Below, in pieces: positions 17,755 to 27,540 of a stretch of 64,000 bases of DNA (its first letter is position 1; each line of letters opens with the position of its first letter). Source of the stretch: Roseateles sp. DAIF2 (GTDB taxonomy: Bacteria; Pseudomonadota; Gammaproteobacteria; Burkholderiales; Burkholderiaceae_C); NCBI RefSeq assembly GCF_015624425.1, contig NZ_CP049919.1, positions 4,278,001 to 4,342,000 of the forward strand, in the 5' to 3' direction. The position numbers and the translations under genes are program-made. The notes under the pieces are model-generated. The model was given only the letters and a program-made list of their open reading frames with translations, was not told the DNA's origin and did not search any database.

Positions 17755-19023
17755 TTATGCGCTGGCCTTGGCCTGTTCGCGATAGACCAGCAGGGGCTTG
17801 GCCTCTTCTTCGATGTTGTGCTCGTCCAGCACCACCTTGGCCACGCCGTCGAGGGCGGGCAGCTCGAACATCGTGTCGATCAGCGAATGCTCCATGATGG
17901 AGCGCAGGCCGCGGGCGCCGGTCTTGCGCGCCAACGCCTTGCGGGCGATCGCCCCCAGGGCCGAGGGACGCACCTCCAACTCCACGCCGTCCATCGCGAA
18001 TAGCTGCTGGTACTGCTTGACCAGCGCGTTCTTGGGCTCGGTGAGGATTTGCACCAGCGCATCCTCGGTCAGCTCGCCCAGGGTCGCGACCACCGGCAGG
18101 CGGCCGACCAGCTCGGGGATCAGACCGAACTTGATCAGATCCTCGGGCTCGACCTCGCGGAACAGCTCGGCGACGCGCTTCTCGCTCTTGCTCTTGACCG
18201 TGGCGCCAAAGCCGATGCCGGACTTCTCGCTGCGGTTCTGGATCACCTTCTCCAGGCCGTCGAAGGCGCCGCCGCAGATGAACAGGATGTTGGTCGTGTC
18301 GATCTGCAGGAAGTCCTGGTTGGGATGCTTGCGCCCGCCCTGCGGCGGCACGCTGGCCATCGTGCCTTCGACCAGCTTCAGCAGGGCCTGCTGCACGCCC
18401 TCGCCCGACACGTCGCGGGTGATCGAGGGGTTGTCGGCCTTGCGCGAGATCTTGTCAATCTCGTCGATGTAAACGATGCCGCGCTGCGCGCGCTCGACGT
18501 CGTAATTGCAGTTCTGCAGCAGCTTCTGGATGATGTTCTCGACATCCTCGCCCACATAGCCGGCCTCGGTCAGCGTGGTCGCGTCGGCGATCACGAAGGG
18601 CACGTTCAAGAGGCGCGCCAGGGTCTGGGCCAGCAGGGTCTTGCCGGAGCCGGTCGGGCCGATCAGCAGGATGTTGCTCTTGGACAGCTCGACCGAGTCC
18701 TTGGCGCCGGCCATGTGACGCAGACGCTTGTAGTGGTTGTAGACCGCCACCGACAGGGTGCGCTTGGCGACATCCTGGCCGATCACATAGTTGTCCAGGC
18801 TGGCCTTGATCTCGCTAGGCACCGGCAGGTCGGACTTGCTGGCGCGCGCCTGTGGCGCATCCGCGGGCACCTCATCGCGGATGATGTCGTTGCACAACTC
18901 GATGCACTCGTCGCAGATGAACACCGACGGACCGGCGATGAGCTTCTTCACCTCATGCTGGCTCTTGCCGCAAAAGGAGCAGTACAGGACTTTTTCGCTG
19001 GAGTTGCCTTTTTTCTCGGCCAT
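17755..19023 (-). CDS. clpX: ATP-dependent Clp protease ATP-binding subunit ClpX
   Basis: The 422-residue AAA+ unfoldase feeds substrates to ClpP. The N-terminal C4 zinc domain uses C15, C18, C37 and C40; Walker A is GPTGSGKT at 122-129; Walker B is in IVYIDEIDK; the IGF loop that docks on ClpP appears as KSGIGFGA. Length matches the family. It lies downstream of clpP in the same direction; the gap of 115 bases contains a strong hairpin. Confidence 0.98.
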   Translation of the reverse strand: MAEKKGNSSEKVLYCSFCGKSQHEVKKLIAGPSVFICDECIELCNDIIRDEVPADAPQARASKSDLPVPSEIKASLDNYVIGQDVAKRTLSVAVYNHYKRLRHMAGAKDSVELSKSNILLIGPTGSGKTLLAQTLARLLNVPFVIADATTLTEAGYVGEDVENIIQKLLQNCNYDVERAQRGIVYIDEIDKISRKADNPSITRDVSGEGVQQALLKLVEGTMASVPPQGGRKHPNQDFLQIDTTNILFICGGAFDGLEKVIQNRSEKSGIGFGATVKSKSEKRVAELFREVEPEDLIKFGLIPELVGRLPVVATLGELTEDALVQILTEPKNALVKQYQQLFAMDGVELEVRPSALGAIARKALARKTGARGLRSIMEHSLIDTMFELPALDGVAKVVLDEHNIEEEAKPLLVYREQAKASA

Positions 19024-19076
19024 GGATCTGCTTCACGGAATCAGGCGTATGCCCGAAGAGGATGATAGTGCAAACG

Positions 19077-19113
19077 CCGACCGGGGCCTTTGTGCAAAAA
19101 AGCCCCGGATCGG
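19077..19113 (-). other. Hairpin in the clpP-clpX spacer
   Basis: CCGA-C-CGGGGC (19077-19087) pairs with GCCCCGG-A-TCGG (19102-19113) around a 14-base loop containing six A (six T on the minus strand). The T run lies inside the loop rather than after the stem, so it is not a canonical terminator. It may cause partial termination or stabilise the clpP message 3' end (inference). Confidence 0.5.
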
Positions 19114-19138
19114 CGGTCAGTTACAGAGGAGAAGCGCC

Positions 19139-19747
19139 TCAGCCGCGCTTGGCCACGACCTGGTCGATCAGGCCGTAGGTCTGCGCCTCGTCGGCCGACA
19201 TGAAGTAGTCGCGCTCGGTGTCGGCCTGGATCTTCTCCAGGCTCTGGCCGCTGCGCTCCGCCAGGATGCGGTTCAGCTGCTCGCGGGTCTTCAGGATCTC
19301 GCGGGCATGGATCTCGATGTCGGTCGCCTGGCCCTGCGCGCCGCCCAGCGGCTGGTGGATCATGATCTTGGAGTTGGGCAGCGCGAAACGCTTGCCCTTG
19401 GCGCCGGCCGACAGCAGGAAGGCGCCCATGCTCGCCGCCATGCCCATGCACAGGGTCGAGACGTCCGGCTTGATGAAGTTCATCGTGTCGAAGATCGACA
19501 TGCCGGCCGAGACGCTGCCGCCGGGAGAGTTGATGTAGAGATTGATCTCCTTGTCGGGGTTCTCGCTCTCCAGGAACAGCATCTGCGCAACCACCAGATT
19601 GGCCACCGCATCGTTGACCGGCCCGACCAGGAAGATGATGCGCTCGCGCAGCAGGCGGCTGTAGATGTCGTAGGCGCGCTCGCCGCGGCCCGATTGTTCG
19701 ATGACGATGGGCACCATGCCCAGGTTGCTTGTTTCCAGCGCGCTCAT
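19139..19747 (-). CDS. clpP: ATP-dependent Clp protease proteolytic subunit
   Basis: The 202-residue serine peptidase forms the double-heptamer chamber served by ClpX. The catalytic triad is Ser106 (MAASMGAF), His131 (IMIHQPLG) and Asp180, with the same spacing as the E. coli enzyme. [10 protein letters not shown] shapes the active site. It follows tig, from which it is separated by a terminator, and precedes clpX, the conserved tig-clpP-clpX-lon order. Confidence 0.98.
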   Translation of the reverse strand: MSALETSNLGMVPIVIEQSGRGERAYDIYSRLLRERIIFLVGPVNDAVANLVVAQMLFLESENPDKEINLYINSPGGSVSAGMSIFDTMNFIKPDVSTLCMGMAASMGAFLLSAGAKGKRFALPNSKIMIHQPLGGAQGQATDIEIHAREILKTREQLNRILAERSGQSLEKIQADTERDYFMSADEAQTYGLIDQVVAKRG

Positions 19748-19810
19748 GAGATCCTCAATGCACTTATGAAGCCCGATTATGTCGCCTGAGCGAAGCCCCT
19801 TGCCGGCGAC

Positions 19811-19841
19811 AAAAAAGGCGCCGGCCTTGCGGCACGGCGCC
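19811..19841 (-). terminator. Terminator between tig and clpP
   Basis: On the minus strand GGCGCCG / CGGCGCC with an 11-base loop is followed by six T. tig is therefore at least partly a separate transcript from clpPX. Confidence 0.85.
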
Positions 19842-19864
19842 CTTGGCGGGGGCAGCCCGATCGA

Positions 19865-21178
19865 TCAGCCGGCGGTGGCCATCAGCTCGTCGAACGGCAG
19901 GGCCTTGTCGCTGATCTTGGCCTTGGCCAGCACGAAATCGGTGACGTTGTTCTCGATCACCACGGCTTCCACCTCGGCCAGGCGCTCGCGGTCGCTCAGG
20001 TACCAGCGCACCACCTCGGCGGGCTTCTCGTAGCTCTGCGACAGCTCCTCGATGTGGGCCTGCAGCTGCTCGGGCTTGGCCTGCAGATTGTTGGCACGCA
20101 CCAGCTCGGCGACCACCAGGCCCAGGCGCACGCGCTTCTCGGCCTGGGGCTTGAACAGCTCCTCGGGGATCGGGGCCTTGTCGGCGTCCTTGATGCCGCG
20201 CTTCTTCAGGTCCTCGCGGGCACCGGCCACCATGCGCTCGGTCTCGCCGGCGATCAGGGCATTCGGCACTTCCAGCTCGGCGGCGCCGACCAGGGCGTCC
20301 ATCACGGCGCCCTTGTTGCGGGCCAGCACGCGGAACTTGACCTCGCGCTCCAGGTTCTTCTTGATGTCGGCGCGCAGAGCCTCGACCGTGGCTTCCTTGA
20401 TACCCAGGCCCTTGGCGAAGACCTCGTTGACCTCCGGCAGGTTCTGGGTCTCGATCTTCTTGACCGTCACCAGGAAGTCGGCTTCCTTGCCGGCCACGTC
20501 CTTGCCGTGGTAGTCCTCGGGGAAGGCCAGAGGGAAGGTCTTGCTCTCGCCCGCCTTCATGCCGCGCACGGCCTTCTCGAAGGCTTCCAGCATCTGGCCT
20601 TCGCCGAGGATGAATTGGAAGGCCTCGGCCTTGCCGCCGGCGAAGGGCTCGCCGTCGATCTTGCCTTCGAAGTCGATGCTGACGCGGTCGCCGTCGGCGG
20701 CGGCCTCGGCGGCGGCGCGCTGGGCGAAGGTGCGGCGCTGCTTGCGCAGGATCTCGACGGTCTTGTCGATCGCCTCTTCGGTCACCTCGCTGGTGACGCG
20801 CTCGATCTCGGCGCCGCCCAGATCACCGATCTTCACCTCGGGATAGACCTCGAAGGTGGCGTCGAACACCATCTGGCCCTCGCCGGCCTCGTCCTTCTGG
20901 GCGATGCGGGGCATGCCGGCGACGCGCAGCTTGGCCTCGTTGGCGGCGCTCTGGAAGGCCTGGCCCAGCTTGTCGTTCATGACTTCGTACTGGACCGAGT
21001 AGCCGTAACGCTGGGCCACGACGCTCATCGGCACCTTGCCGGGACGGAAGCCGTCGGCCTTGACGGTGCGAGCCAGCTTCTTCAGACGGTTCTCGACTTC
21101 GCTATTGATGTCAGCGGCCGCCAGCGTGAGCGTGATGCGGCGTTCGAGCTTTTCGAGGGTTTCGACGGTAACGGCCAT
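19865..21178 (-). CDS. tig: Trigger factor, ribosome-associated chaperone and peptidyl-prolyl isomerase
   Basis: The 437-residue product has the N-terminal ribosome-binding domain with the DGFRPGKVPMSVVAQRYG signature (the GFRxGKxP loop that contacts L23), a central FKBP-type domain around residues 150-240 (GDRVSIDFEGKIDGEPFAGG) and a helical C-terminal cradle. ATG 21178 is chosen over an in-frame start six codons upstream because MAVTVETLEKLERR matches the family. A tRNA-Leu gene ends 23 bases upstream on the same strand and may share the transcript. Confidence 0.97.
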   Translation of the reverse strand: MAVTVETLEKLERRITLTLAAADINSEVENRLKKLARTVKADGFRPGKVPMSVVAQRYGYSVQYEVMNDKLGQAFQSAANEAKLRVAGMPRIAQKDEAGEGQMVFDATFEVYPEVKIGDLGGAEIERVTSEVTEEAIDKTVEILRKQRRTFAQRAAAEAAADGDRVSIDFEGKIDGEPFAGGKAEAFQFILGEGQMLEAFEKAVRGMKAGESKTFPLAFPEDYHGKDVAGKEADFLVTVKKIETQNLPEVNEVFAKGLGIKEATVEALRADIKKNLEREVKFRVLARNKGAVMDALVGAAELEVPNALIAGETERMVAGAREDLKKRGIKDADKAPIPEELFKPQAEKRVRLGLVVAELVRANNLQAKPEQLQAHIEELSQSYEKPAEVVRWYLSDRERLAEVEAVVIENNVTDFVLAKAKISDKALPFDELMATAG

Positions 21179-21201
21179 AGTTGACTCTGAAAACAAAGAG
21201 A

Positions 21202-21288
21202 TGGTGCGCGGGGCCGGACTCGAACCGGCACGCCCGTGAAGGCGTCAGGACCTAAACCTGGTGCGTCTACCAATTTCGCCACCCGCGC
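21202..21288 (-). tRNA. tRNA-Leu(UAG)
   Basis: An 87-base class II tRNA on the minus strand: acceptor GCGCGGG/CCCGCGC, D-arm GCGAAATTGGTAGACGC, anticodon loop TTTAGGT (TAG), variable arm, T-arm GCCGGTTCGAGTCCGGC and CCA encoded. It decodes CTN leucine codons including CTA, the codon repeated in the leucine leader peptide at 35285-35344. Confidence 0.97.
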
Positions 21289-21420
21289 GAGTGGTCAAGG
21301 CTGCCATGGTGCGGACACCATCTCAGCCCTGTGGTAATTCGGAAAACCGGAGATTGTAGCCGCTCGGAAAACCGAAAATCGGCCCCAAGGAAAACCCGGG
21401 GCCGCGATCGTGGGGGCGGA

Positions 21421-24400
21421 TCAGAAACGCGAGGCCGAGGCCGGGCGTTCAACCCGGAACCAGGCCGCGTACATCGCCGGCAGCGCCAGCAGGGTCAGCG
21501 CGGTCGCGACGATCAGGCCGCCCATGATGGCCACCGCCATCGGCCCCCAGAACACCGAGCGCGACAGCGGGATCATCGCCAGCACCGCCGCGGCCGCGGT
21601 CAGCACGATCGGGCGGAAACGCCGCACCGCCGACTCGACGATCGCGCTCCAGGCCGGCACGCCGCGCGCGCGGTCCTGCTCGATCTGATCGATCAGGATC
21701 ACCGAGTTGCGCATGATCATGCCCATCAGCGCGATCACGCCCAAGAGCGCGACGAAGCCGAAGGGCCGATCCAGCAGCAGCAGCGCCGCAGCGACGCCGG
21801 CAATGCCCAGCGGCCCGGTCAGGAACACCAGCATCGCCCGCGAGAAGCTGTGCAACTGCAGCATCAGCAGGGTGAAGGTGATGAACAGCATCATCGGCAC
21901 GCCGGCCGCGATCGAGCCCTGGCCCTTGCTGCTCTCCTCCACCGCGCCGGCGATCTCGATGTGATAGCCGGCCGGCATCTTGGCCTGCAGCTCCTGCATC
22001 TTGGGCCAGATCTGCGCGGTCACGGTGGCGCCCTGCAGGCCCTCGGCGACATCGCCCTGCACGGTGACCGCGTAGTTGCGGCCCTCGCGCTGCAGCAGGC
22101 CCGGCTCCCAGGTGAAGCCGACCTTGGCGATCTGGGTCAGCGGGATGCTGCGACCGCTGGCGGTCGGCACATAGGCATTGCCGATGTCGGTGATCGCCTC
22201 GCGCTCGGCCAGCGGCTGGCGCAGCACGATGTCGATCAGCTTGTCGCCCTCGCGATACTGGCCGATCGTGGTGCCGGACAGCAGGGTGCGCGAGGCCTGG
22301 GCGATGCTCTGGCTGGTCACGCCCAGGGCGCGCGCCTTGTCCTGGTCGATCTCCAGCCTCAGCGCCTTGACCGATTCGTTCCAGTTGTCGTTGACGCCGC
22401 GCATGTTCGGGTTCGCGCGCAGGATCTCCTTGGCCTGGTCGGCCCAGCGGCGCACCTCCTGCACGTTGTCGCCGGCGACGCGGAACTGCACCGGGTAAGG
22501 CACCGGCGGCCCGTTGGGCAGCAGCTTGACGCGCGCCCGCACCTCGGGGAACTCGGTCGCCACCAGGGCCGGCAGGCGCTTGCGCAGCGCCTCGCGCTCC
22601 TTCAGGTCCTTGGGCAGGATGATGGCCTGGCTGACATTGGGCGCCGGGAAGATCTGGTCCAGCGGCAGATAGAAGCGCGGCACGCCGCTGCCGATCCAGG
22701 TGCTGACCGAGGCCACGCTGGACTCGCGCATCATGCGCGCCTCGAAGCGCTTGGCGATCGCCTGGGTCTGCTCGATGGTCGAGCCTTCCGGCAGGGTCAG
22801 GTCGACCAGGATCTCGGGTCGGCTGGAGTCGGGGAAGAACTGCTGCTGCACCTTGCCCATGCCCGCCAGGCCCAGCAGGAAGATCGCCAGGGTCGCGAGG
22901 ATGGTCTTCCAGCGGTTCTCGACGCACCAGCGCACCATCGCGCGGAAGCGGTTGTAGAACGGCGTGTCGAACAGCTCGTGCGACTCGCCCTCCTTGGCCG
23001 GATGGGTGCGCAGCAGCAGCGCGCCGAGGTAAGGAACGAAATAGACCGACACCACCCAGGAGATGATCAGTGCCGCGGCGGTCACCGCGAAGATCGCGAA
23101 GGTGTATTCGCCGGTGGCGGACTTGGCCAGGCCGATCGGCAGGAAGCCGACCGCGGTGATCAGGGTGCCGGTCAGCATCGGCATCGCGGTCGCGTCATAG
23201 GCGAAGGTGGCCGCGTGCATCTTGTCGTAGCCCTCCTCCAGCTTGCGGACCATCATCTCGACCGCGATGATCGCGTCGTCCACCAGCAGGCCCAGCGCGA
23301 TGATCAGCGAGCCCAGCGAGATCTTGTGCAGGCCCACGCTCCAATAGAACATGGTGACGAAGGTGATCGCCAGCACCAGCGGGATCGTGATCGCGACCAC
23401 CAGGCCCGGCCAGATGTCGATGCGCAGCGGCCGGGTATGCAGGCCCAGCGCGATGAAGCTGACCGCCAGCACGATCACCACCGCCTCGATCAGCACCTGC
23501 ACGAACTCGTTGACCGAGCGCGCCACCGCCTGCGGCTGGTCCTGGATCTGCGACAGCTCGATGCCGGCCGGCAGCTCCTTGCGGATCTGCGCGCCGGCCT
23601 TCTGCAGCGCCTTGCCCTGGGCGATGATGTCGCCGCCCTTGGACATCGAGATGCCCAGCGCGATCACGTCCTTGCCCTGGTGGCGCACCATGATCGACGG
23701 CGGGTCCGAATAGGCGCGCCGCACCTCGGCGATGTCCGACAGGCGCAGGCTGCTGGCCTGGCCGGTGTTCGGGTTGATCGCGCGGATCGGCAGGTCCTTC
23801 AGCGCCTGCACCGAGTTGAACTGGCCACCGACGCGCACCTGGATATTGCCGCTGCCGGCGTTCAGCACGCCGGCGCCCTCGACCGCGTTCTGCGCGCCGA
23901 GCTGGTTGATGATCTGGCTGAAGTCCAGACCCAGCTCGGCCAGGCGCTTCTGCGAGACCTCGATGAACAGCTTCTCGGCCTGCACGCCGAACAGCTCCAC
24001 CTTGGCCACGTCGGGCACCTTCAGCAGCTGCGAGCGCACCTTGTCGGCATGCTCGCGCAGCTCCTCGCGGCTGAAGCCCTCGGCCGACAGCGCCAGGATC
24101 GAGCCGTAGACATCGCCGAACTCGTCGTTGAACAACGGCCCGATCACGCCCTGCGGCAGGGTCGCGCGCATGTCGCCGATCTTCTTGCGCACCAGGTACC
24201 AGGTGCCCGCGACCTCGGCCGGCGGCGTGCTGTCCTTGAGCTGGAACAGGGTCAGCGACTCGCCCGGCTTGGTGAAGCTGCGCACCTTGTCCGCATGCGG
24301 CACCTCCTGCAGCGTCTTCTCGATCTTGTCGGTCACCTGCTCCGCCACCTGCTGCGCGGTCGCGCCCGGCCAGAAGGCCTGCACGACCATGATGCGAAAG

Positions 24401-24558
24401 GTGAACGGCGGGTCCTCGTCCTGGCCCAGCTGGAAATAGGCCGCGAAGCCCATCACCATCAGCACCACCATCAGGTAGCGGGTCAGCGCCGGATGCTCCA
24501 GCGCCCAGCGCGAGACATTGAAGCGGGAGCCCAGGTGCGGCGTGTTGCTTGCGCTCAT
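21421..24558 (-). CDS. RND efflux transporter permease (HAE1 type)
   Basis: The 1045-residue inner-membrane pump subunit belongs to the AcrB/MexB superfamily, most like shorter TriC/VexF-type members. It has the paired aspartates of the proton relay in TM4 (LLVDDAIIAVEMMVRKLEEG), two large periplasmic loops and a duplicated six-TM architecture. It drives drug or small-molecule export by proton antiport together with the adaptor encoded just upstream. ATG 24558 is chosen because GGGGGCGG lies before it and 1045 residues is the usual size. No outer-membrane channel gene is adjacent, so it presumably recruits a TolC-like protein encoded elsewhere. Confidence 0.93.
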   Translation of the reverse strand: MSASNTPHLGSRFNVSRWALEHPALTRYLMVVLMVMGFAAYFQLGQDEDPPFTFRIMVVQAFWPGATAQQVAEQVTDKIEKTLQEVPHADKVRSFTKPGESLTLFQLKDSTPPAEVAGTWYLVRKKIGDMRATLPQGVIGPLFNDEFGDVYGSILALSAEGFSREELREHADKVRSQLLKVPDVAKVELFGVQAEKLFIEVSQKRLAELGLDFSQIINQLGAQNAVEGAGVLNAGSGNIQVRVGGQFNSVQALKDLPIRAINPNTGQASSLRLSDIAEVRRAYSDPPSIMVRHQGKDVIALGISMSKGGDIIAQGKALQKAGAQIRKELPAGIELSQIQDQPQAVARSVNEFVQVLIEAVVIVLAVSFIALGLHTRPLRIDIWPGLVVAITIPLVLAITFVTMFYWSVGLHKISLGSLIIALGLLVDDAIIAVEMMVRKLEEGYDKMHAATFAYDATAMPMLTGTLITAVGFLPIGLAKSATGEYTFAIFAVTAAALIISWVVSVYFVPYLGALLLRTHPAKEGESHELFDTPFYNRFRAMVRWCVENRWKTILATLAIFLLGLAGMGKVQQQFFPDSSRPEILVDLTLPEGSTIEQTQAIAKRFEARMMRESSVASVSTWIGSGVPRFYLPLDQIFPAPNVSQAIILPKDLKEREALRKRLPALVATEFPEVRARVKLLPNGPPVPYPVQFRVAGDNVQEVRRWADQAKEILRANPNMRGVNDNWNESVKALRLEIDQDKARALGVTSQSIAQASRTLLSGTTIGQYREGDKLIDIVLRQPLAEREAITDIGNAYVPTASGRSIPLTQIAKVGFTWEPGLLQREGRNYAVTVQGDVAEGLQGATVTAQIWPKMQELQAKMPAGYHIEIAGAVEESSKGQGSIAAGVPMMLFITFTLLMLQLHSFSRAMLVFLTGPLGIAGVAAALLLLDRPFGFVALLGVIALMGMIMRNSVILIDQIEQDRARGVPAWSAIVESAVRRFRPIVLTAAAAVLAMIPLSRSVFWGPMAVAIMGGLIVATALTLLALPAMYAAWFRVERPASASRF

Positions 24559-24571
24559 TGAGCCGCCCCCT

Positions 24572-25702
24572 TCAGCGCGAGGCGGCGGCCGAGGCCGCGG
24601 GCGGGACATAGCGCTTGACCTTCTGGCCCGGCGTCAGCACATGCACGCCGGCGGTCACCACCTCCTGGCCCGGCGTCAGGCCGCCGGCCACCACCACCTC
24701 GTTGCCCTCGGCGCCGCCGACCTGGATGGCCTGCAGCTTCAGGGTCATGCTGGCGCCGTCCAGTACCCAGACCGAGGTCTTGCCCTGCTGCTCCAGCACC
24801 GCAGACAGCGGCAGCTTGATCACCTTGTCCTGCTTGGGCAGCTCCAGGCTGACCGTCGCCGTCTGGCCCAGGCGTGCGTCGATCTTGCCGGCATCGGCCT
24901 TGACCAGGAAGGTGCGCGTGGTCGGGTCGGCCGCGGCCGCCACCTCGCGCAGCTGGATGGCCTGGGCCGGCTGGTCACTGCCCCAGAGCTTGACCTTCAG
25001 CGCACCCGGCCGCGCCGCCGCGCCGCGCAGACTGGCAATCAGGTGCTCAGGCACCGAGAACACCACGTCGCGCGGGCCGTCATGGGCCAGCTGCAGCACC
25101 TGGGTGCCGGCGCCCACCACCATGCCGGGCTCGGCATAGACCGCGGTGATCACGCCGGCCGCGTCGGCCTTCAGCTGCGCATAGTCGGACTGGTTGCCCT
25201 GTGCGCTGGCCTGGGCCTTGGCCTGGTCCAGCTGGGCCTGCGCGGCCTTGAAGGCGGCGTCGCGGCGTTCCAGCTCGGCGGAGCTGATGAAGCCCTGCTG
25301 GTGCAGGTCGATGAAGCGCTTGTAGTCGGCGCCGGACTGGTCGCGGTTGACCCGCGCCGCATTCATCGCGGCCTTGGCCGCTTCCTGCGCCAGCAGCAGG
25401 TCCTGGCCGTCCAGCCGCGCCAGCAGTTGGCCCGGCTTGACCACATCGCCCAGCCCCGCGCGCCGCTCCAGCAGCTTGCCGCCGACGCGGAAGGACAGGC
25501 GCGACTCGGTGCGCGCGCGCAGCTCGGCCGCATATTCATGGGTCAGGCCGGCGCTGTCGCCGGCCACCACCAGGGTGCGCACCGCCCGCTCGGGCTCGGG
25601 CGCCGGCTCTTTCTTGCCGCAGGCCGACAGCAGCGCCAGGACCGCGACAGCGGCCGCCAACAGAGGAAGGCCGGAACGCGCCGGCGATAGGACATGGGGC
25701 AT
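24572..25702 (-). CDS. RND periplasmic adaptor lipoprotein (HlyD/AcrA family)
   Basis: The 376-residue membrane-fusion protein begins with a lipoprotein signal (lipobox LSAC near residue 27), then a biotinyl-lipoyl half-domain (KLLERRAGLGDVVKPGQLLARLD), a helical hairpin around residues 90-150, the second lipoyl half (DAAGVITAVYAEPGMVVGAGTQVLQL) and beta-barrel domains. It bridges the RND pump and an outer-membrane channel. ATG 25702 is chosen over an upstream TTG because of its spacing from GAGG. Its stop lies 13 bases before the pump start, so the two genes are co-transcribed. Confidence 0.94.
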   Translation of the reverse strand: MPHVLSPARSGLPLLAAAVAVLALLSACGKKEPAPEPERAVRTLVVAGDSAGLTHEYAAELRARTESRLSFRVGGKLLERRAGLGDVVKPGQLLARLDGQDLLLAQEAAKAAMNAARVNRDQSGADYKRFIDLHQQGFISSAELERRDAAFKAAQAQLDQAKAQASAQGNQSDYAQLKADAAGVITAVYAEPGMVVGAGTQVLQLAHDGPRDVVFSVPEHLIASLRGAAARPGALKVKLWGSDQPAQAIQLREVAAAADPTTRTFLVKADAGKIDARLGQTATVSLELPKQDKVIKLPLSAVLEQQGKTSVWVLDGASMTLKLQAIQVGGAEGNEVVVAGGLTPGQEVVTAGVHVLTPGQKVKRYVPPAASAAASR

Positions 25703-25757
25703 GGACGACAACCTCGATAGGACCGGACCGCCAAGCCACGCCTGGAATCCGCAACTG

Positions 25758-25771
25758 ACTGACTGGTCAGT
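25758..25771. promoter_or_regulatory. Inverted repeat operator upstream of the RND operon
   Basis: ACTGAC-TG-GTCAGT is a perfect 6-bp dyad, with an extra GACT repeat to its left, midway between the divergent adaptor and hpnC genes. Such short palindromes are typical TetR-family operators of RND pumps. No TetR gene lies within the window, so the regulator is unknown. Confidence 0.55.
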
Positions 25772-25837
25772 AATGTATGAGCCGATCTACCCGCTGTCAA
25801 ACAGCCATCCGGCGGGCGCACAGGGAAACCCAAGACA

Positions 25838-26695
25838 ATGCCGGCCGTGAGCATAGAACACTACGAAAACTTTCCGGTCGCTTCCTGGCTGTGCCCGCCC
25901 GCGCTGCGGCCGGCGATCGGCGCGATCTACCATTTCGCCCGCCATGCCGACGACCTGGCCGACGAGGGCGAGGCCAGTACGCCCGAGCGCCTGGCCGCGC
26001 TGCGCGCCTACCGGGCCGAGCTGCATGCGGCGGCGGTCAGCCGAACCGCGGACCCGCGCTGGGCCCACGTGTTCGAGCCGCTGGGGCGGATCATCGAGCG
26101 CCACGCGCTGCCGCTGCCGCTGCTGGAGGCCTTGCTCGACGCCTTCGAGCAGGACCTGGTCAAGACCCGCTACGCCGATCGCGCCGAGCTGCTGGACTAT
26201 TGCCGCCGCTCGGCCAACCCGGTCGGGCGCCTGCTGCTGCATCTGTATGGCATCGACGACGCGGCCTCGCTGCGGCGCTCCGACGCGATCTGCTCCAGCC
26301 TGCAGCTGATCAATTTCTGGCAGGACTTCACCCGCGACGCGCCGCTGGGCCGCGTCTATGCGCCCGCGCAAGACCTGGCACGCCATGGCCTGGCGCCGGA
26401 GGACCTGCTGGCCGGCCGCGACGGCCCGGCGGCGCGCGCGCTGATCCGCGAGCTGTGCGACTGGGCCGAGGCGCTGATACATGAGGGTGCGCCGCTGGTG
26501 TTCCGGATTCCGGGCCGCGCGGGCTGGGAGCTGCGCTTGGTGGTACAAGGCGGCCTGCGCATTCTTGAGAAAATCAGACAGATGGAATACGCCAGTCTGC
26601 TTCACCGCCCCCGCATCACCGCCCTGGACCTGCCGCTGCTGCTGGCGCGCGCCGTCGGCATGGGCCGCCACCGCGCCGCGGAGGGTCGCGCGTGA
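25838..26695 (+). CDS. hpnC: Hydroxysqualene synthase HpnC (squalene/phytoene synthase family)
   Basis: The 285-residue protein has the two aspartate-rich motifs of trans-isoprenyl head-to-head synthases: HADDLADE near residue 36 and NFWQDFTRD near 160. With HpnD and HpnE it turns two farnesyl diphosphates into squalene for hopanoids; HpnC converts presqualene diphosphate to hydroxysqualene. It is first of three overlapping genes: its stop overlaps the hpnD start by four bases (26692-26695). Confidence 0.94.
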   Translation: MPAVSIEHYENFPVASWLCPPALRPAIGAIYHFARHADDLADEGEASTPERLAALRAYRAELHAAAVSRTADPRWAHVFEPLGRIIERHALPLPLLEALLDAFEQDLVKTRYADRAELLDYCRRSANPVGRLLLHLYGIDDAASLRRSDAICSSLQLINFWQDFTRDAPLGRVYAPAQDLARHGLAPEDLLAGRDGPAARALIRELCDWAEALIHEGAPLVFRIPGRAGWELRLVVQGGLRILEKIRQMEYASLLHRPRITALDLPLLLARAVGMGRHRAAEGRA

Positions 26696-27540
26696 CGCCG
26701 GAGCAATATGTCCAGGAGAAGGCGGTCCAGAGCGGCTCGAGCTTCTACTACGCCTTCCTGTTCCTGCCGCCGCCACGCCGCGCCGCGATCACCGCCTTCT
26801 ACGCCTTCTGCCGCGAGGTCGACGATGTGGTCGACGAGATCCACGATCCCGGCGTCGCCGCGACCAAGCTGGCCTGGTGGCGCAAGGAGGTGGCGAGCGC
26901 CTTCGCCGGCCGGCCCCAGCATCCGGTGATGAAGGCCCTGCTGCCGCATGCGGCTGCCTACGAGATCCGGCTCGAGCATCTGAACGCGGTGATCGACGGC
27001 TGCCAGATGGACCTGGAGCAGACCCGCTACCTGGACTATCCGGGCCTGCAGCGCTACTGCCATCTGGTGGCCGGCGTCGTCGGCGAGGTGGCCTCGGGCA
27101 TCTTCGGCCGCACGGATGCGCAGACCATCGCCTATGCCCACAAGCTGGGCCAGGCGATGCAGCTGACCAACATCATCCGCGACGTCGGCGACGACGCGCG
27201 CCGCGGCCGCATCTACCTGCCGGTCTCCGAGCTGCAGCAGTTCGACGTCAAGGCCCATGAGATCCTCAAACGCGAGAAGCCTTGGGGCTACAGCGAGCGC
27301 TTCACGGCGCTGATGCAGTTCCAGGCCGCGCGCGCCCATGGGCTCTACGACGAAGCCCTGGCGCTGCTGCCCGAGGCGGATCGCCGCGCGCAAAAGCCCG
27401 GGCTGATGATGGCCAATATCTACCGCGCGCTGCTGCGCGAAATCGAGGCCGAGAACTTCCAGGTGCTGCAGCAGCGCATCTCGCTGACGCCGCTGCGCAA
27501 GCTCTGGATCGCGATGAAGACCAACTGGCGAGGCCGGTGA
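26692..27540 (+). CDS. hpnD: Presqualene diphosphate synthase HpnD
   Basis: The 282-residue member of the squalene/phytoene synthase family has first and second Asp motifs CREVDDVVDE (near residue 44) and NIIRDVGDDARRGRIYLP (near residue 160), plus FYYAFLFLPPPRRAAITAFYAFC. It condenses two farnesyl diphosphates to presqualene diphosphate. It overlaps hpnC by four bases and its TGA overlaps the GTG start of hpnE, so the three genes are translationally coupled. Confidence 0.95.
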   Translation: MTPEQYVQEKAVQSGSSFYYAFLFLPPPRRAAITAFYAFCREVDDVVDEIHDPGVAATKLAWWRKEVASAFAGRPQHPVMKALLPHAAAYEIRLEHLNAVIDGCQMDLEQTRYLDYPGLQRYCHLVAGVVGEVASGIFGRTDAQTIAYAHKLGQAMQLTNIIRDVGDDARRGRIYLPVSELQQFDVKAHEILKREKPWGYSERFTALMQFQAARAHGLYDEALALLPEADRRAQKPGLMMANIYRALLREIEAENFQVLQQRISLTPLRKLWIAMKTNWRGR

